Below the pieces are notes generated by a model, which made no database searches, had not been told where the DNA came from, and saw only the letters and a list, made by a program, of their open reading frames with translations. A program made the translations under genes and the position numbers. From DATESZ01 sp035283845 (GTDB lineage Bacteria > Desulfobacterota > Syntrophia > Syntrophales > JACQWR01), in contig DATESZ010000044.1 of NCBI GenBank assembly GCA_035283845.1, forward strand, positions 1 through 20,230: a stretch of 20,230 bases of DNA. The letters are read 5' to 3'. Positions 1-8,756 of the stretch are shown here, one piece after another; positions within the stretch are counted from its first letter, which is position 1; each line of letters opens with the position of its first letter.

Positions 1-1120
1 TGAACCAGGCATGTTCCTTGGCCAGACGTTCCTCGTCCCGATTGCTGAGCACCAACCACCCACACTCGCCTATGTCCGGATTAAAAGACTTGGCTAAATA
101 ATCGGGGGGCTCATGCAGTGCATAGTCATACCAGGTAATAGTGGTATGGGTATCTTCCAGGTTTTTTACCCTGCTGGCCACCCGGGGAGAAACCTTATCC
201 TCTCCCAGCAGTTTAAGACATAACTGCTGCGGGTCCACGCCGCTTAATACCAGCTTGCGGGCTTTGATCTCAGTTCCGTCTTCCAGACGGATACCCGTAG
301 CCTTGCCGCCTTCCACCAGGATTTTATCTACCGGACACTTGGTAAATATCTTTCCCCCCTCTTCCACATAACATTTAACCAGGGCGTGGGCGATGGAATG
401 GGTGCCTCCAATAAAAAAACAGCATTTGGTAAACATTGGTCCTCCCAGAAGCGTATATAGACCCAGCCCGTAGTCCTCCGGGGAATGGAGGTGATAGGAA
501 TGCATCACCCGGTTGAGGGCAATGCGCAGCTCCTTGCTTTCAAATACATCCTTCAATACCTGGGAGGGAGACATTTCCGCCCACTGGGGCTCTATGCCAC
601 TTTCAGGATTGCGCATCACCTCTTCCAGAGGATCAGGGACTCCCGGAGGGGGAGGAGGATTATGGAGCCATTTTATGAAAGCAGGTTCCAGATACTTTTT
701 CCATTTGGCCCACAAATTAAGCCAGGTTTCGGCATCTTTCTCCGAAAAGCGGGCAATTTCTCGAGCGGTTTTTTCCTGAGTGGGATCAAATTCTTGATGA
801 TAAACCAAAAGACAGGCCTGATCTTCTTCAAATACCCCGCCCCAGGCGCTTTTCGGGTGGACATACCGGGCGCCGCGGTCCTTAAACTGGGGAAAATCAT
901 CGAACAAGGTAGGATAATAATCATCATTATGCAGGGTAGAGTGGGTACTGGCAATAAAGCCGGGTGCCGGCCCTTCTTCCGAGGAGATGCCTCCCCCGAT
1001 TTCGTGTCGATCCTCGAAAATCGCCACTTCCATCCCACCGTACCTGGCCAAATAAAGGGCGGTAACGAGAGACTTGTTGCCTCCTCCTATTACTACTACA
1101 TCATAAGTTGCGTCTGCCAT
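1..1120 (-). CDS. Phytoene-desaturase-like FAD oxidoreductase, 3'-truncated by window edge
   Basis: The first 373 codons are visible; the C-terminus lies beyond the left edge. The protein opens MADATYDVVVIGGG, a dinucleotide-binding Rossmann fold (about residues 6-40) with GGGNKS where COG1233 phytoene-dehydrogenase-like proteins usually have GGGHNG. An acidic residue follows at the end of beta-2 (IFEDRHEIGGG). The start ATG at 1120 follows AAGGAGG at 8-nt spacing. It is a clear paralog of the next gene upstream (1161-2822): shared blocks include DPTQEKTA, KILVE.G.A.G.RL.DGTEI.ARK, and TITWY..ALHE.P. It differs by a proline-rich stretch (NPPPPPGVPDP). The family moves hydride between FAD and an alkene, alkane or amine substrate, but the substrate here is unknown. 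It is the last visible gene of the minus-strand operon, 40 nt after its paralog. It could form a heterodimer with that paralog (inference). Family confidence is high; specific function is not assigned. Confidence 0.85.
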   Translation of the reverse strand, partial: MADATYDVVVIGGGNKSLVTALYLARYGGMEVAIFEDRHEIGGGISSEEGPAPGFIASTHSTLHNDDYYPTLFDDFPQFKDRGARYVHPKSAWGGVFEEDQACLLVYHQEFDPTQEKTAREIARFSEKDAETWLNLWAKWKKYLEPAFIKWLHNPPPPPGVPDPLEEVMRNPESGIEPQWAEMSPSQVLKDVFESKELRIALNRVMHSYHLHSPEDYGLGLYTLLGGPMFTKCCFFIGGTHSIAHALVKCYVEEGGKIFTKCPVDKILVEGGKATGIRLEDGTEIKARKLVLSGVDPQQLCLKLLGEDKVSPRVASRVKNLEDTHTTITWYDYALHEPPDYLAKSFNPDIGECGWLVLSNRDEERLAKEHAWF

Positions 1121-1160
1121 ATCTTCTTCCTCCTTTATTTTTTTAGCAGAATTTTTTTAT

Positions 1161-2822
1161 TCAATATCCACGAACCTTTGCATTGGGGGGCAGGTCCAGA
1201 CCCAGATCCTCGGCCATTACCTTGTAACAGTTATAGCCCTGAGATGCCGCAGCCCCGGCGCTATGGTGCCAGGCCACTCCAGTTGCATACAGACCTTTGA
1301 TCGGGGTAGCGTGACGGGCAAGTTCAGGAATCGGCCTCCATCTCCCAACTTGACTGGGGATGTGATCTATCACCGCCCAATTGCCGGTGGGCGCCATATT
1401 AGTCAGCCGGGCGCAGTGGAAAGGACTCTGGGGGGTATAGCCGATCACATTGTCCCAGGTCATATTGGGGGCGACCTTCCCCAGCAGGTCGATTACATAA
1501 TTGGCATGGCGTTTATGGTATTCCCTCCACTCTTTCTCCGTCCTCTTGTCTGCCCCCAACACAAAATCTTCCGTCAGGATTGACCACTTCCCTTCCGGCA
1601 CCCGGCTGAGGTCGCCGCCTGAAGCAGGATGAGAGCAAACTACCAAGTTAGGATGATCCTCACATTCCATTCCGAGAAATCTCCTGCAATGATTATAGAT
1701 GAGCGCCTCCGGGTCCTTGGACCCGATGGTCATCCAGCCTATCCGGTCAACATCAGGATTGATCTTGCACGATTCGGCATAGTGGGGGGCCTCATGCAAT
1801 GCCCAGGTATACCAGGTAATGGTAATCCGCCATTTAGAAAGATTGGCCACTCTCCTCCTGACCCGCCAGTCCCACATGTCAGGTTCCGTAAGCTCAAATA
1901 CAAGCTGAGATGGCTGAAGGGTAGAGATCACTGCCTTTCTGGCCTCGATCTCGGTGCCGTCGACAAGCCTTACTCCCTTTGCGCGTCCGTTCTCAACGAG
2001 GATCTTTTCCACCTCATGCCCAACAAAACTCTTTCCTCCATCCTCAGTAAAGCACTTATAGGCAGCATGGGCAGTGGTATGGGTGCCCCCGTAAGCGCCG
2101 CCAAATTCAAGCAAACCCATCAGGGTGAAAAAAAACATGAGTCCCGCTCCGTTGAGGTCAGGTGAAAACCCATTCCAGCTATGGGCAATCCGGAGCAACC
2201 CGGCCACTATGGCATCATTTTCAAACAGATCCCTGCCCACCTCGATCGGCGATCTCAAGATGAAACTGGGATCAATGCCCAGAGCCTGCATCTTGGGATG
2301 GGCAAGAAGCTTCTCCGAGTCATCCAGCTCCCATGCCTGCTCGGGATATTTCAAAGCGGGGGTATGAAGATATTTTCTCACTATGGTATCTCTCCCCACC
2401 GTCTCCCACATATCCCAGAGCTTCAGCCAGGTATCGGCATCCCTCTGGCTGAACCGGCCAAGGGATATGGCAGTCTTTTCCTGCGTTGGATCATAAAAGG
2501 GGCTATACAGCAAGTACTGTTCATGATCCTCCAGAAATACCCCTCCGCCGGCCACGTAATAAGGAACAAATTTGAACCCCCGCTCGTTAAATGGGAAGTC
2601 CTGTTCCAGAATCTCGGCGTAGAACCAGCCAAAGTCCGTGGCATGATGGTCGGCAATGAACCCCGGGGCAGGGGACTCTTCTGAGGACCAGCCTCCTCCA
2701 AGCTCATGCCTCTTCTCAAAGACGCCCACGCTCAAGCCCCCATATTTCTGAAGATACATACCGGCTACCAGGCCTTTGTTTCCACCTCCTACAATAACTA
2801 CATCAAAAGTTTTATCCGCCAT
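1161..2822 (-). CDS. Phytoene-desaturase-like FAD-dependent oxidoreductase (COG1233 type)
   Basis: This is a 553-residue flavoprotein. The N-terminal Rossmann motif is VVIVGGGNKGLVAG (about residues 8-21) followed by FEKRHELGGG. The C-terminal FAD-closing motif is GLYATGVAWHHSAGAAASQG, near residues 510-530, as in CrtI-like and amine-oxidase-like flavoproteins. Length matches full-length family members. A GTG at 2828 is in frame, but GGAAGGAG ends 7 nt before the ATG at 2822 and only 1 nt before the GTG, so 2822 is the better start. The gene sits 169 nt downstream of the molybdopterin oxidoreductase, and that gap carries a palindromic repeat. It lies 40 nt before its own paralog. No signal peptide is visible, so it is probably cytoplasmic. 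It could desaturate or saturate a C-C bond of a pathway intermediate (inference). The true substrate cannot be read from sequence. Confidence 0.9.
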   Translation of the reverse strand: MADKTFDVVIVGGGNKGLVAGMYLQKYGGLSVGVFEKRHELGGGWSSEESPAPGFIADHHATDFGWFYAEILEQDFPFNERGFKFVPYYVAGGGVFLEDHEQYLLYSPFYDPTQEKTAISLGRFSQRDADTWLKLWDMWETVGRDTIVRKYLHTPALKYPEQAWELDDSEKLLAHPKMQALGIDPSFILRSPIEVGRDLFENDAIVAGLLRIAHSWNGFSPDLNGAGLMFFFTLMGLLEFGGAYGGTHTTAHAAYKCFTEDGGKSFVGHEVEKILVENGRAKGVRLVDGTEIEARKAVISTLQPSQLVFELTEPDMWDWRVRRRVANLSKWRITITWYTWALHEAPHYAESCKINPDVDRIGWMTIGSKDPEALIYNHCRRFLGMECEDHPNLVVCSHPASGGDLSRVPEGKWSILTEDFVLGADKRTEKEWREYHKRHANYVIDLLGKVAPNMTWDNVIGYTPQSPFHCARLTNMAPTGNWAVIDHIPSQVGRWRPIPELARHATPIKGLYATGVAWHHSAGAAASQGYNCYKVMAEDLGLDLPPNAKVRGY

Positions 2823-2894
2823 GTCCACACTCCTTCCACAATCGAAATTATTATCAAAAATTATTTATATGAAAATGCCCCCCCCCTCCCTGTA

Positions 2895-2919
2895 TCCCTC
2901 CCCATCGACGGGGGAGGGA
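2895..2919. repeat. G/C-rich palindromic repeat, copy A
   Basis: A perfect 9-bp stem (TCCCTCCCC / GGGGAGGGA) closes a 7-nt loop inside a C-rich then G-rich stretch (about 2879-2930). It lies in the 169-nt gap (2823-2991) between the molybdopterin enzyme gene and the first desaturase-like gene, so it is probably transcribed as part of the operon. No U-tract follows on the minus strand, so a transcript-stabilising or processing hairpin is likelier than an intrinsic terminator. Related elements lie at 13417 and 19683. Confidence 0.65.
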
Positions 2920-2991
2920 GGGGTGGGGGTGATTTTCATCCTTCATTGTGCCCGACCCGGGCATGGGGGTTCTTTGGGAACGACTCAATGC

Positions 2992-5073
2992 TTAACGTAC
3001 TTGAGCAGGTCTCACCCTGCACAGCAATCCCTTGTCTTCCGGGCATCCCAGGATGGGGTCCCGGAAGTCAATATTGACCAGTTCATTAACGTTGGCCTCG
3101 GCCCAACCATGAGGCACACTTATCACCTGCTCGGCGATGGACGGGGTCACGCGGGCCTTAAGCGTGATGCTCCCCTCTTTAGTCTCGACAATCATCTGCT
3201 CTCCGTCCACGATCCCGTACCTGGCCGCTGCGACCGGATGAAGTTCCGCAACTGGCCCGGGGGCGAGCCGGCGAAGATGAGGAATATTCCTGAGCTGCGT
3301 GTGGATGCGTTCCCGCTTTCTGGCCCCGGTAATCATGATCAGGGGATACTCCTTTGCCAAATCCGGGGTGTTGACGGGGCTGCGCGTCGGCTCCTTATGG
3401 GTCGGCAGGGGGTCGAATCCCGCCTGCTTCAAAGTCTCAGAGTAAATTTCTATCTTCCCGGATGGCGTCTTGAAGCCGATCTTTTTGTAAAGGTCGTAGG
3501 ATTTGGGCGCGTAGAGGATTCCTTCGGGATGCTCTTCCAACTGCTTCAGGGTGATCTTGCTGGGGATCAGGAGGTGTTCCACCATCTCTTCGTCCGTCTT
3601 CCAGGGGAAATACTCATCATATCCCATCTTCCGTCCCAGTTCAGACCAGATCATCCAATCCGGCTTGCTCTCACCGATGGGGTCGATGACCTTTCTTCTT
3701 TTCATGATGTAGGAGATGCCGTGCATCAGCCCGATAGGATAACCCCCGATGCCGGTCTGTTCCAGAAAACTGCAGGCCGGCAATACAATATCGGAGAGCT
3801 CGGCAGTCTCATTCATAAAGAGGTCTATGGTCACTACGAGATCGAGCTTCTCAAGGGCTTGCCGGAAGGTCTGGGAACCCGGCATGGTCAGCGCCGGATT
3901 TCCGGCCGTGACGATCAACGCCTTGACAGGGTATGGTTTGCCGGTAAGGACAGCCTTGGCGAAAAGCATGGCATGGCCGTAAGGGAGCCTTCTTCCCCAG
4001 AGGGAGTTATGCAAGGGGTACTCCTCTTCCCCCAAGGGCGCTTCCTCAACGGGAATACCCAGATCGGTAAGCGGTACGATGCGGTTTGCCACCCACCCTC
4101 CCGGTTTGTCGATATTACCGGTTATGGTCTGGAGCAGGGCAAGAGCGCGCGAGTTCTGGACATCATTGATTTGACGGTCCAGGGCACAGGTTCCCTGCAC
4201 AATAGAGGCCCCTTTATGAGCGGCAAAGATGCGGGCCGCCATTCTGATATCATCTGCCGGCACCCAGGTGATCGCTTCCACCTTTTCCGGTGGATAGGAC
4301 TTGAGGTGTTCCTTGAGTTTGTCAAAGCCGATAGTCCATTCATCCAGAAAATCCCGGTCATAAAGACCCTCGGAAACGATCACATTCATCATGCCCAGTG
4401 CCAGGGCGCAATCGGTGCCTGGCCTGAGTTGCAGATGGAGTCCCTCTGAGGCTAACGGTATGCGCCGGGGATCAACGATAATCAATTTCGCTCCCCTTTT
4501 CAATCCCGTACGGATCCAATCGGCTGCAATCCAGCGCGAATCGTCAGGGTTGTGGCCCCAAAGCACAATACTGCCGGCATGTTCGATGTCTTCCGTGATA
4601 TATCTCCCGAAGGTCATCTGCCGGGCCAGGATGCGCTGGCGAAAGCACCCGCTTTCCACGGAGAGCATGTTCGGCGTCCCATAGGCGCCCCTGAACCGCT
4701 GGGCAAAAATTGCTGCCTCCACGTGTTCTACGCCTACTGATCCGCAATGGACCGCCAGTGCTCTGGCGCCATAATTCCTTTTGATGTCCCTAAGCTTTGC
4801 AGCTATGGTATTGAGGGCCTCATCCCAGCTAATCCGCTTCCAGTCCCCGCTTTCCTTTTTCATCGGGTATTTGAGCCGATCCGCAGCGTAGGCGTAGGCG
4901 ACCAGATTTGCGCCTTTGGGACACAAGCCGCCCCGGTTTACCGGATGCTCCTTCATTCCCTTGACCTTAACAAACTTTCCCCGGCTCACAAAGGCATCGA
5001 TGCCGCAGCAGTTGACGCACAGGGCGCAATCAGTCTTAATGACTTGCATATCGCTCGGCAGGTCTTGCGTCAT
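2992..5073 (-). CDS. Molybdopterin-dependent oxidoreductase, catalytic subunit (DMSO reductase superfamily)
   Basis: A 693-residue Mo/W-bisPGD enzyme. The N-terminus has a [4Fe-4S] motif C16-x2-C19-x3-C23-x27-C51 followed by PKG (the Lys between cluster and pterin). C143, in ESGCFRQR, falls where the Cys metal ligand sits in acetylene hydratase and related enzymes. VTAGNPALTMPGS and DIVLPACSFLEQTG are usual for the central domains. The last 120 residues form the molybdopterin-dinucleotide-binding beta-barrel (LIMITGARKRERIHTQLRN, HGWAEANVNELV). There is no Tat leader, so it is probably cytoplasmic. No FeS or membrane partner subunit lies next to it. The start at 5073 has AAAGGAGG upstream, 24 nt after the flavoprotein stop. 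Acetylene hydratase is the right size, but its catalytic Asp next to the second cluster Cys is Val20 here. Reaction unknown; the operon suggests chemistry on a CoA ester or a ring substrate. Confidence 0.9.
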   Translation of the reverse strand: MTQDLPSDMQVIKTDCALCVNCCGIDAFVSRGKFVKVKGMKEHPVNRGGLCPKGANLVAYAYAADRLKYPMKKESGDWKRISWDEALNTIAAKLRDIKRNYGARALAVHCGSVGVEHVEAAIFAQRFRGAYGTPNMLSVESGCFRQRILARQMTFGRYITEDIEHAGSIVLWGHNPDDSRWIAADWIRTGLKRGAKLIIVDPRRIPLASEGLHLQLRPGTDCALALGMMNVIVSEGLYDRDFLDEWTIGFDKLKEHLKSYPPEKVEAITWVPADDIRMAARIFAAHKGASIVQGTCALDRQINDVQNSRALALLQTITGNIDKPGGWVANRIVPLTDLGIPVEEAPLGEEEYPLHNSLWGRRLPYGHAMLFAKAVLTGKPYPVKALIVTAGNPALTMPGSQTFRQALEKLDLVVTIDLFMNETAELSDIVLPACSFLEQTGIGGYPIGLMHGISYIMKRRKVIDPIGESKPDWMIWSELGRKMGYDEYFPWKTDEEMVEHLLIPSKITLKQLEEHPEGILYAPKSYDLYKKIGFKTPSGKIEIYSETLKQAGFDPLPTHKEPTRSPVNTPDLAKEYPLIMITGARKRERIHTQLRNIPHLRRLAPGPVAELHPVAAARYGIVDGEQMIVETKEGSITLKARVTPSIAEQVISVPHGWAEANVNELVNIDFRDPILGCPEDKGLLCRVRPAQVR

Positions 5074-5097
5074 AAATTTCTCCGTCCTCCTTTTAGT

Positions 5098-7026
5098 TCA
5101 CAGTTCCGTCCCGGCCTTTGCACCTTCGGTTAAAGCCTCTAAAATATCACGGGGTTCTTTACAATCACCGACGGAATACATTTCCCGCACCTTGCCCTTC
5201 AATTCTTCATAGAGCCCGGCATTTCCAATGGAACCGGTGGCAATGATGATAGTATCAGCCTCAATGGTCTGCTTATTCCCATCGCTGTCTATGAGAACTA
5301 ATCCCTTATCCGTTATTTCCTCATACTTCTGAACACCGGGCAACAAACGTACTCCTTTCTTGCTCAATCTCCCCAGGAGACGCTCCCTTGCCGTCGGGCC
5401 TATCTTGACGGCCATCTCCGGACCCCTTCTTGCAACGGTCAGGCTCCTTCCTGCCTTTATACTCAAAAGGTCGGCCGTTTCACAGGCCACGAGCTCGCCG
5501 CCGATAATGACCGCTTTCCTGCCTACTTTTCTTCGCCCGCTGAGCACGTCCTCTGCCGAGACCACGTTTTCGCGATCTTTTCCAGGAATATCCGGAACAA
5601 AAGAGGTAAGGCCTGTGGCCATGACTATCGCATCAGGCCTTTCCTTCTCAATTAGCTTTGAAGTTGCCGTCTCGTTCAACCGGATGGAAGCATTGCTCTT
5701 ATCTACCTGCCTCACCAGGTAATCGTTGAGCCAGTTGATTTCCTGCTTATGGGGTGGGACGCCGGCAATTTTGAGCTGGCCCCCCAATGCGGATTCTTTC
5801 TCAAAAAGCGTGACTTCATGCCCCCTTGCAGCGGCCACCGCTGCGGCCTCCATGCCGGCCGGGCCGCCGCCGATCACAAAGACCTTCTTGCGTTTTTCGG
5901 CAGGCGTGAGGGGCAACCCGTATTCGTATTCTTTGCCTGTAAAGGGATTGACCGCACATCGAACCGCAGAATGCCCCACAGTCACCAAATCAACGCAGGT
6001 ATTGCAGCTCAGACAGGGTATGATGTCTTTGATTCTGCCCTCTGAGACCTTCTTCGCCCAGTGGGGGTCGGCGATCGATTGCCTCCCAATCCCTATCAAG
6101 TCGATCTTGCCGCTGGCGAGCACTCTCTCTGCAGCCTCCAGGGTATTGATTCTCCCCACGCCCACGACTAAGGTGTCCACGTTGTCTTTTATCGCCTCAG
6201 CCAGCGGGACATAGGTGCCAGCCGACGAATCTCCCAGCGGGCAGATATAGGGAAACACGTCGGCCACCGAGACGCTGATGATATCAGCGCCTGCATTGAC
6301 TAATTCCCCGGCAAACCGGGCGCTGTCCTCGATAGTAATTCCCTCTTGCCTGTACTCCTGGGCGCCCAGGCGAATCTGTATGGGAAAGTCCTCGCCGAGG
6401 TAATGTCGCGCCAACTTTACGAGATCGCTGCCGAAGCGCATGCGTCGCCTTAAGTCGCCGCCGTACTCATCGGTCCGTTGATTATAAAGGGGAGAAAAAA
6501 ACTGATTGGGAAGATAACCGTGGGCCAAATTGAAGTCCACGAAATCAAAGCCCGCCTCTTTCATCTTTACCGCGCCTTGCGCGAGCCTCTCAATAATCTC
6601 CTTGACCTCCTGGGTGGTGAGAGCTCGAAACTTGTCCCTGGCCGAGGGAGCAACCCAATCGCCCACGATGTCGTCCGCACCGAGATTGTATCCTCCCCAC
6701 ATGCCGGCGGGAAACATGTTTCCGGTCCATAGCTGCATCCCGATTTTGGCGCCATACTTGTGAGCGGCAGGCGCCAGAGTATCTCTAAGTTTGGCTACGA
6801 AGGAGGCGGCTGTTCCTTTCCCTTCCCAGGGGACATCGGATATGAACGGGTCGGGCGTTATAGCGGCGGTGGTAATGCAGCCTACTCCCCCCTTGGCACG
6901 TTCTTCATAAAAGGCTACAGCCCTTTTTCCCAGGAAGCCAAGATTCAGGTGCATTGCAGGCATGGTAACTCTATTTTTGAGCTCCATACCGCGTATTCTG
7001 ACTGGTTCAAACAATTTTATCTTCAT
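5098..7026 (-). CDS. Old Yellow Enzyme family FMN/4Fe-4S/FAD oxidoreductase (2,4-dienoyl-CoA reductase / BaiCD / TMADH-like)
   Basis: A 642-residue multidomain flavoprotein. Residues 1-330 are the FMN TIM barrel, with AHGYLPNQFFSP (169-180; candidate active-site H169/Y171) and N-x-RTDEYGG. Cysteines 338, 341, 344 and 357 bind the [4Fe-4S] cluster. Their C-x2-C-x2-C-x12-C spacing is that of trimethylamine dehydrogenase rather than E. coli FadH (C-x2-C-x3-C-x11-C). Residues 380-642 hold the FAD domain (VIGGGPAGMEAA, 384-395) and a nested NAD(P) domain (IIGGELVACE). The family reduces conjugated enoyl-CoA or enone C=C bonds, or oxidises amines. In this acyl-CoA setting, an enoyl-CoA/enone reductase is the better guess. 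The frame is open upstream to 7128, but the ATG at 7026 has AAAGGTG at proper spacing and begins the conserved LFEP start. It starts 10 nt after the ligase stop; the RBS abuts that stop, suggesting translational coupling. Confidence 0.93.
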   Translation of the reverse strand: MKIKLFEPVRIRGMELKNRVTMPAMHLNLGFLGKRAVAFYEERAKGGVGCITTAAITPDPFISDVPWEGKGTAASFVAKLRDTLAPAAHKYGAKIGMQLWTGNMFPAGMWGGYNLGADDIVGDWVAPSARDKFRALTTQEVKEIIERLAQGAVKMKEAGFDFVDFNLAHGYLPNQFFSPLYNQRTDEYGGDLRRRMRFGSDLVKLARHYLGEDFPIQIRLGAQEYRQEGITIEDSARFAGELVNAGADIISVSVADVFPYICPLGDSSAGTYVPLAEAIKDNVDTLVVGVGRINTLEAAERVLASGKIDLIGIGRQSIADPHWAKKVSEGRIKDIIPCLSCNTCVDLVTVGHSAVRCAVNPFTGKEYEYGLPLTPAEKRKKVFVIGGGPAGMEAAAVAAARGHEVTLFEKESALGGQLKIAGVPPHKQEINWLNDYLVRQVDKSNASIRLNETATSKLIEKERPDAIVMATGLTSFVPDIPGKDRENVVSAEDVLSGRRKVGRKAVIIGGELVACETADLLSIKAGRSLTVARRGPEMAVKIGPTARERLLGRLSKKGVRLLPGVQKYEEITDKGLVLIDSDGNKQTIEADTIIIATGSIGNAGLYEELKGKVREMYSVGDCKEPRDILEALTEGAKAGTEL

Positions 7027-7036
7027 AAATTCACCT

Positions 7037-8683
7037 TTATTTGATTTGATAAGGCTTAAGCTTCTCTGCAACATCCTTCTCCAGATGTTTTTTATCAACT
7101 TTCCCGGAAGCAAGCAAGGGAAGGGCATCGATTATCTCCATTCGTTCCGGGATTTTATAGGCCGCCACGCCCTTCTCTTGAAGAAAAGATACCATCTGCC
7201 CAAGGGTTAGCTCGCGTCCCCCTTCCGGCACGATATAGGCACAGGCTTTTTCGCCCATCACCGGGTCCGGCATCTTGACTACCGCAACCTGTGAAATGTA
7301 GGGATGGGTCATGAGGAGATTTTCTATCTCGATAGGGTATATATTCTGCCCGCCCCGGATGATCATTTCCTTTTTACGGCCCACGATCAGTAAATTGCCG
7401 TCATTGTCAAATTTGCCCAAATCACCCGTCTGATACCAGCCATCAGCGGTCCAAACCGCTTTAATTGCTTCCGGGTCCTTGTAATAGCCCGTTACCAGCA
7501 TTGGTCCCCTGGCCAAAATTTCGCCCATTTCAACTTCCGGCCCTTCCCTGCCGGCGTCGTCAACAAGCCTGATTTCATTCCCTGGACCGGGCTTTCCGGC
7601 AGTGGACAGTCGCACCGCATCGGTATCATAGACCGAATGTATGGTCATGCCGCCGGCATCCATTGCCCCGTAGACTTGAACGATCGGACAGCCGAATTTA
7701 TCCTGCACCTCTTTCCCCAATTCGGGAGGCAACGTGGCGCCAGTGCAGTAGACGCAACGCAATGACTTTAAGTTATAATGGCTGCGTCTGGGATCTTGCA
7801 TCATCATCGACAGCATGGCAGGAACCACGCCGGCAAAGGTAATTCCTTCTTTTTCGATAATCTCGAATGCCTCTTGAGAAGAAAAATGTTCCAGCATCAC
7901 TACCTTGGCACGCGTTATGGGGGCGCTGAAATAAGTCGGAATATTGGGACCCCCAGTGGCCGGACTAAAGGCGCCGATCACGTCCTTTGCCGTAATTCCA
8001 AACCTCTCGGCAAATACCTTCCCCTCGTACATGCGACAACATAAAGGCGATTCAACGAACTTCGGAAACCCCGTAGAGCCGCTGGTTTGGGCAACCAGGG
8101 AGAATTCTTCAGCTTGACATTTTCTCTCCTCAAGGTAGGCCGGAGGATATTTCTGTTCGAGGGGTCGTTCGACCATTTCCCGCAGAGAAATTGCCCCTGG
8201 CGGCGCCTGATCGTCCACTACAAATACCTGACGCAGTTGAGGGAGATGCGGACGAATTTCCCCCATCATGGCAAAATGGTCAAATTCTCTCATCCTTCCT
8301 GGGATTACCACACCTGCCGCTTCCACCTGCTTGAGGGCGTACTCCATTTCACGATGACGCCAGGTTCGTAAAACAGGCAGGCACAGCAGCCCTGCCTTTT
8401 CGCAGGCCACCCTTATCAGGCAGAGTTCGACGCTATTGGGGAGCTGGACAACGATCATGTCGTCCCTTTTAAAACCCAATTCCAGAAAACCTAAAGCCAG
8501 TCGATCTATCCAGGTTTTGGCATCTCCCCATGTAAGCCTGGTTTGTGAATCTAAGATTGCTTCGCTGTCGGGATAGTCTTGCGCGTTGCGATTCCAAACA
8601 TCAGCAAGGGTCGTGGCATCCCAATATCCTTTCTCCCGATATTCTTTGAACATCTCGCGGTCATACCGAATGGTTTTTGCCAT
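7037..8683 (-). CDS. AMP-forming acyl/aryl-CoA ligase, first gene of the catabolic operon
   Basis: A 548-residue ANL-superfamily adenylating enzyme that would activate a carboxylic acid through an acyl-AMP to its CoA thioester. Visible motifs: P-loop TSGSTGFPK (200-208), A5-like YGAMDAG (338-344), TGD with D421 binding the ribose, GRKKE with hinge R436, and catalytic K528 in SGKVD. The A5 motif lacks the usual TE and is closer to the GMAEG form of EntE/DhbE aryl-acid ligases. The His that normally follows PKGV is absent (ESPLCC), and the substrate-pocket segment reads FSPATGGPNIP. The substrate is therefore probably not a plain fatty acid; an aromatic or alicyclic acid is possible (inference). 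The frame opens at 8824, but the ATG at 8683 is preceded by AAAGGAG at 8 nt and lies downstream of the predicted transcription start near 8750. It leads the five-gene minus-strand operon. Confidence 0.93.
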   Translation of the reverse strand: MAKTIRYDREMFKEYREKGYWDATTLADVWNRNAQDYPDSEAILDSQTRLTWGDAKTWIDRLALGFLELGFKRDDMIVVQLPNSVELCLIRVACEKAGLLCLPVLRTWRHREMEYALKQVEAAGVVIPGRMREFDHFAMMGEIRPHLPQLRQVFVVDDQAPPGAISLREMVERPLEQKYPPAYLEERKCQAEEFSLVAQTSGSTGFPKFVESPLCCRMYEGKVFAERFGITAKDVIGAFSPATGGPNIPTYFSAPITRAKVVMLEHFSSQEAFEIIEKEGITFAGVVPAMLSMMMQDPRRSHYNLKSLRCVYCTGATLPPELGKEVQDKFGCPIVQVYGAMDAGGMTIHSVYDTDAVRLSTAGKPGPGNEIRLVDDAGREGPEVEMGEILARGPMLVTGYYKDPEAIKAVWTADGWYQTGDLGKFDNDGNLLIVGRKKEMIIRGGQNIYPIEIENLLMTHPYISQVAVVKMPDPVMGEKACAYIVPEGGRELTLGQMVSFLQEKGVAAYKIPERMEIIDALPLLASGKVDKKHLEKDVAEKLKPYQIK

Positions 8684-8756
8684 ACCATCAACTCCTTTGT
8701 TTATTCTTTGATTCGATAAGGTTTGTCTTTGATGAGGCATTGTTTTTGTCAGATGA

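Noticed and set aside
485..1300. Plus-strand open frame over the left desaturase-like genes
   Set aside because: It spans the gap between two convincing minus-strand genes and resembles no protein family.
2947..2961. TGCCCG-ACC-CGGGCA hairpin after the molybdopterin gene as a terminator
   Set aside because: Short stem and no U-tract on the minus strand; the operon continues downstream with the same orientation.
2776..4449. Long plus-strand open frame antisense to the molybdopterin enzyme
   Set aside because: It overlaps a minus-strand gene with a complete set of family motifs, and its own translation shows no recognisable fold or motif.
2992..5073. Calling the molybdopterin enzyme an acetylene hydratase
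   Set aside because: Size and cysteine spacing fit, but the catalytic Asp after the second cluster Cys is Val20, so only the superfamily is supported.
7027..7128. N-terminal extension of the OYE flavoprotein from an ATG at 7128
   Set aside because: It overlaps the end of the ligase gene; the ATG at 7026 has its own Shine-Dalgarno and starts the conserved LFEP motif.
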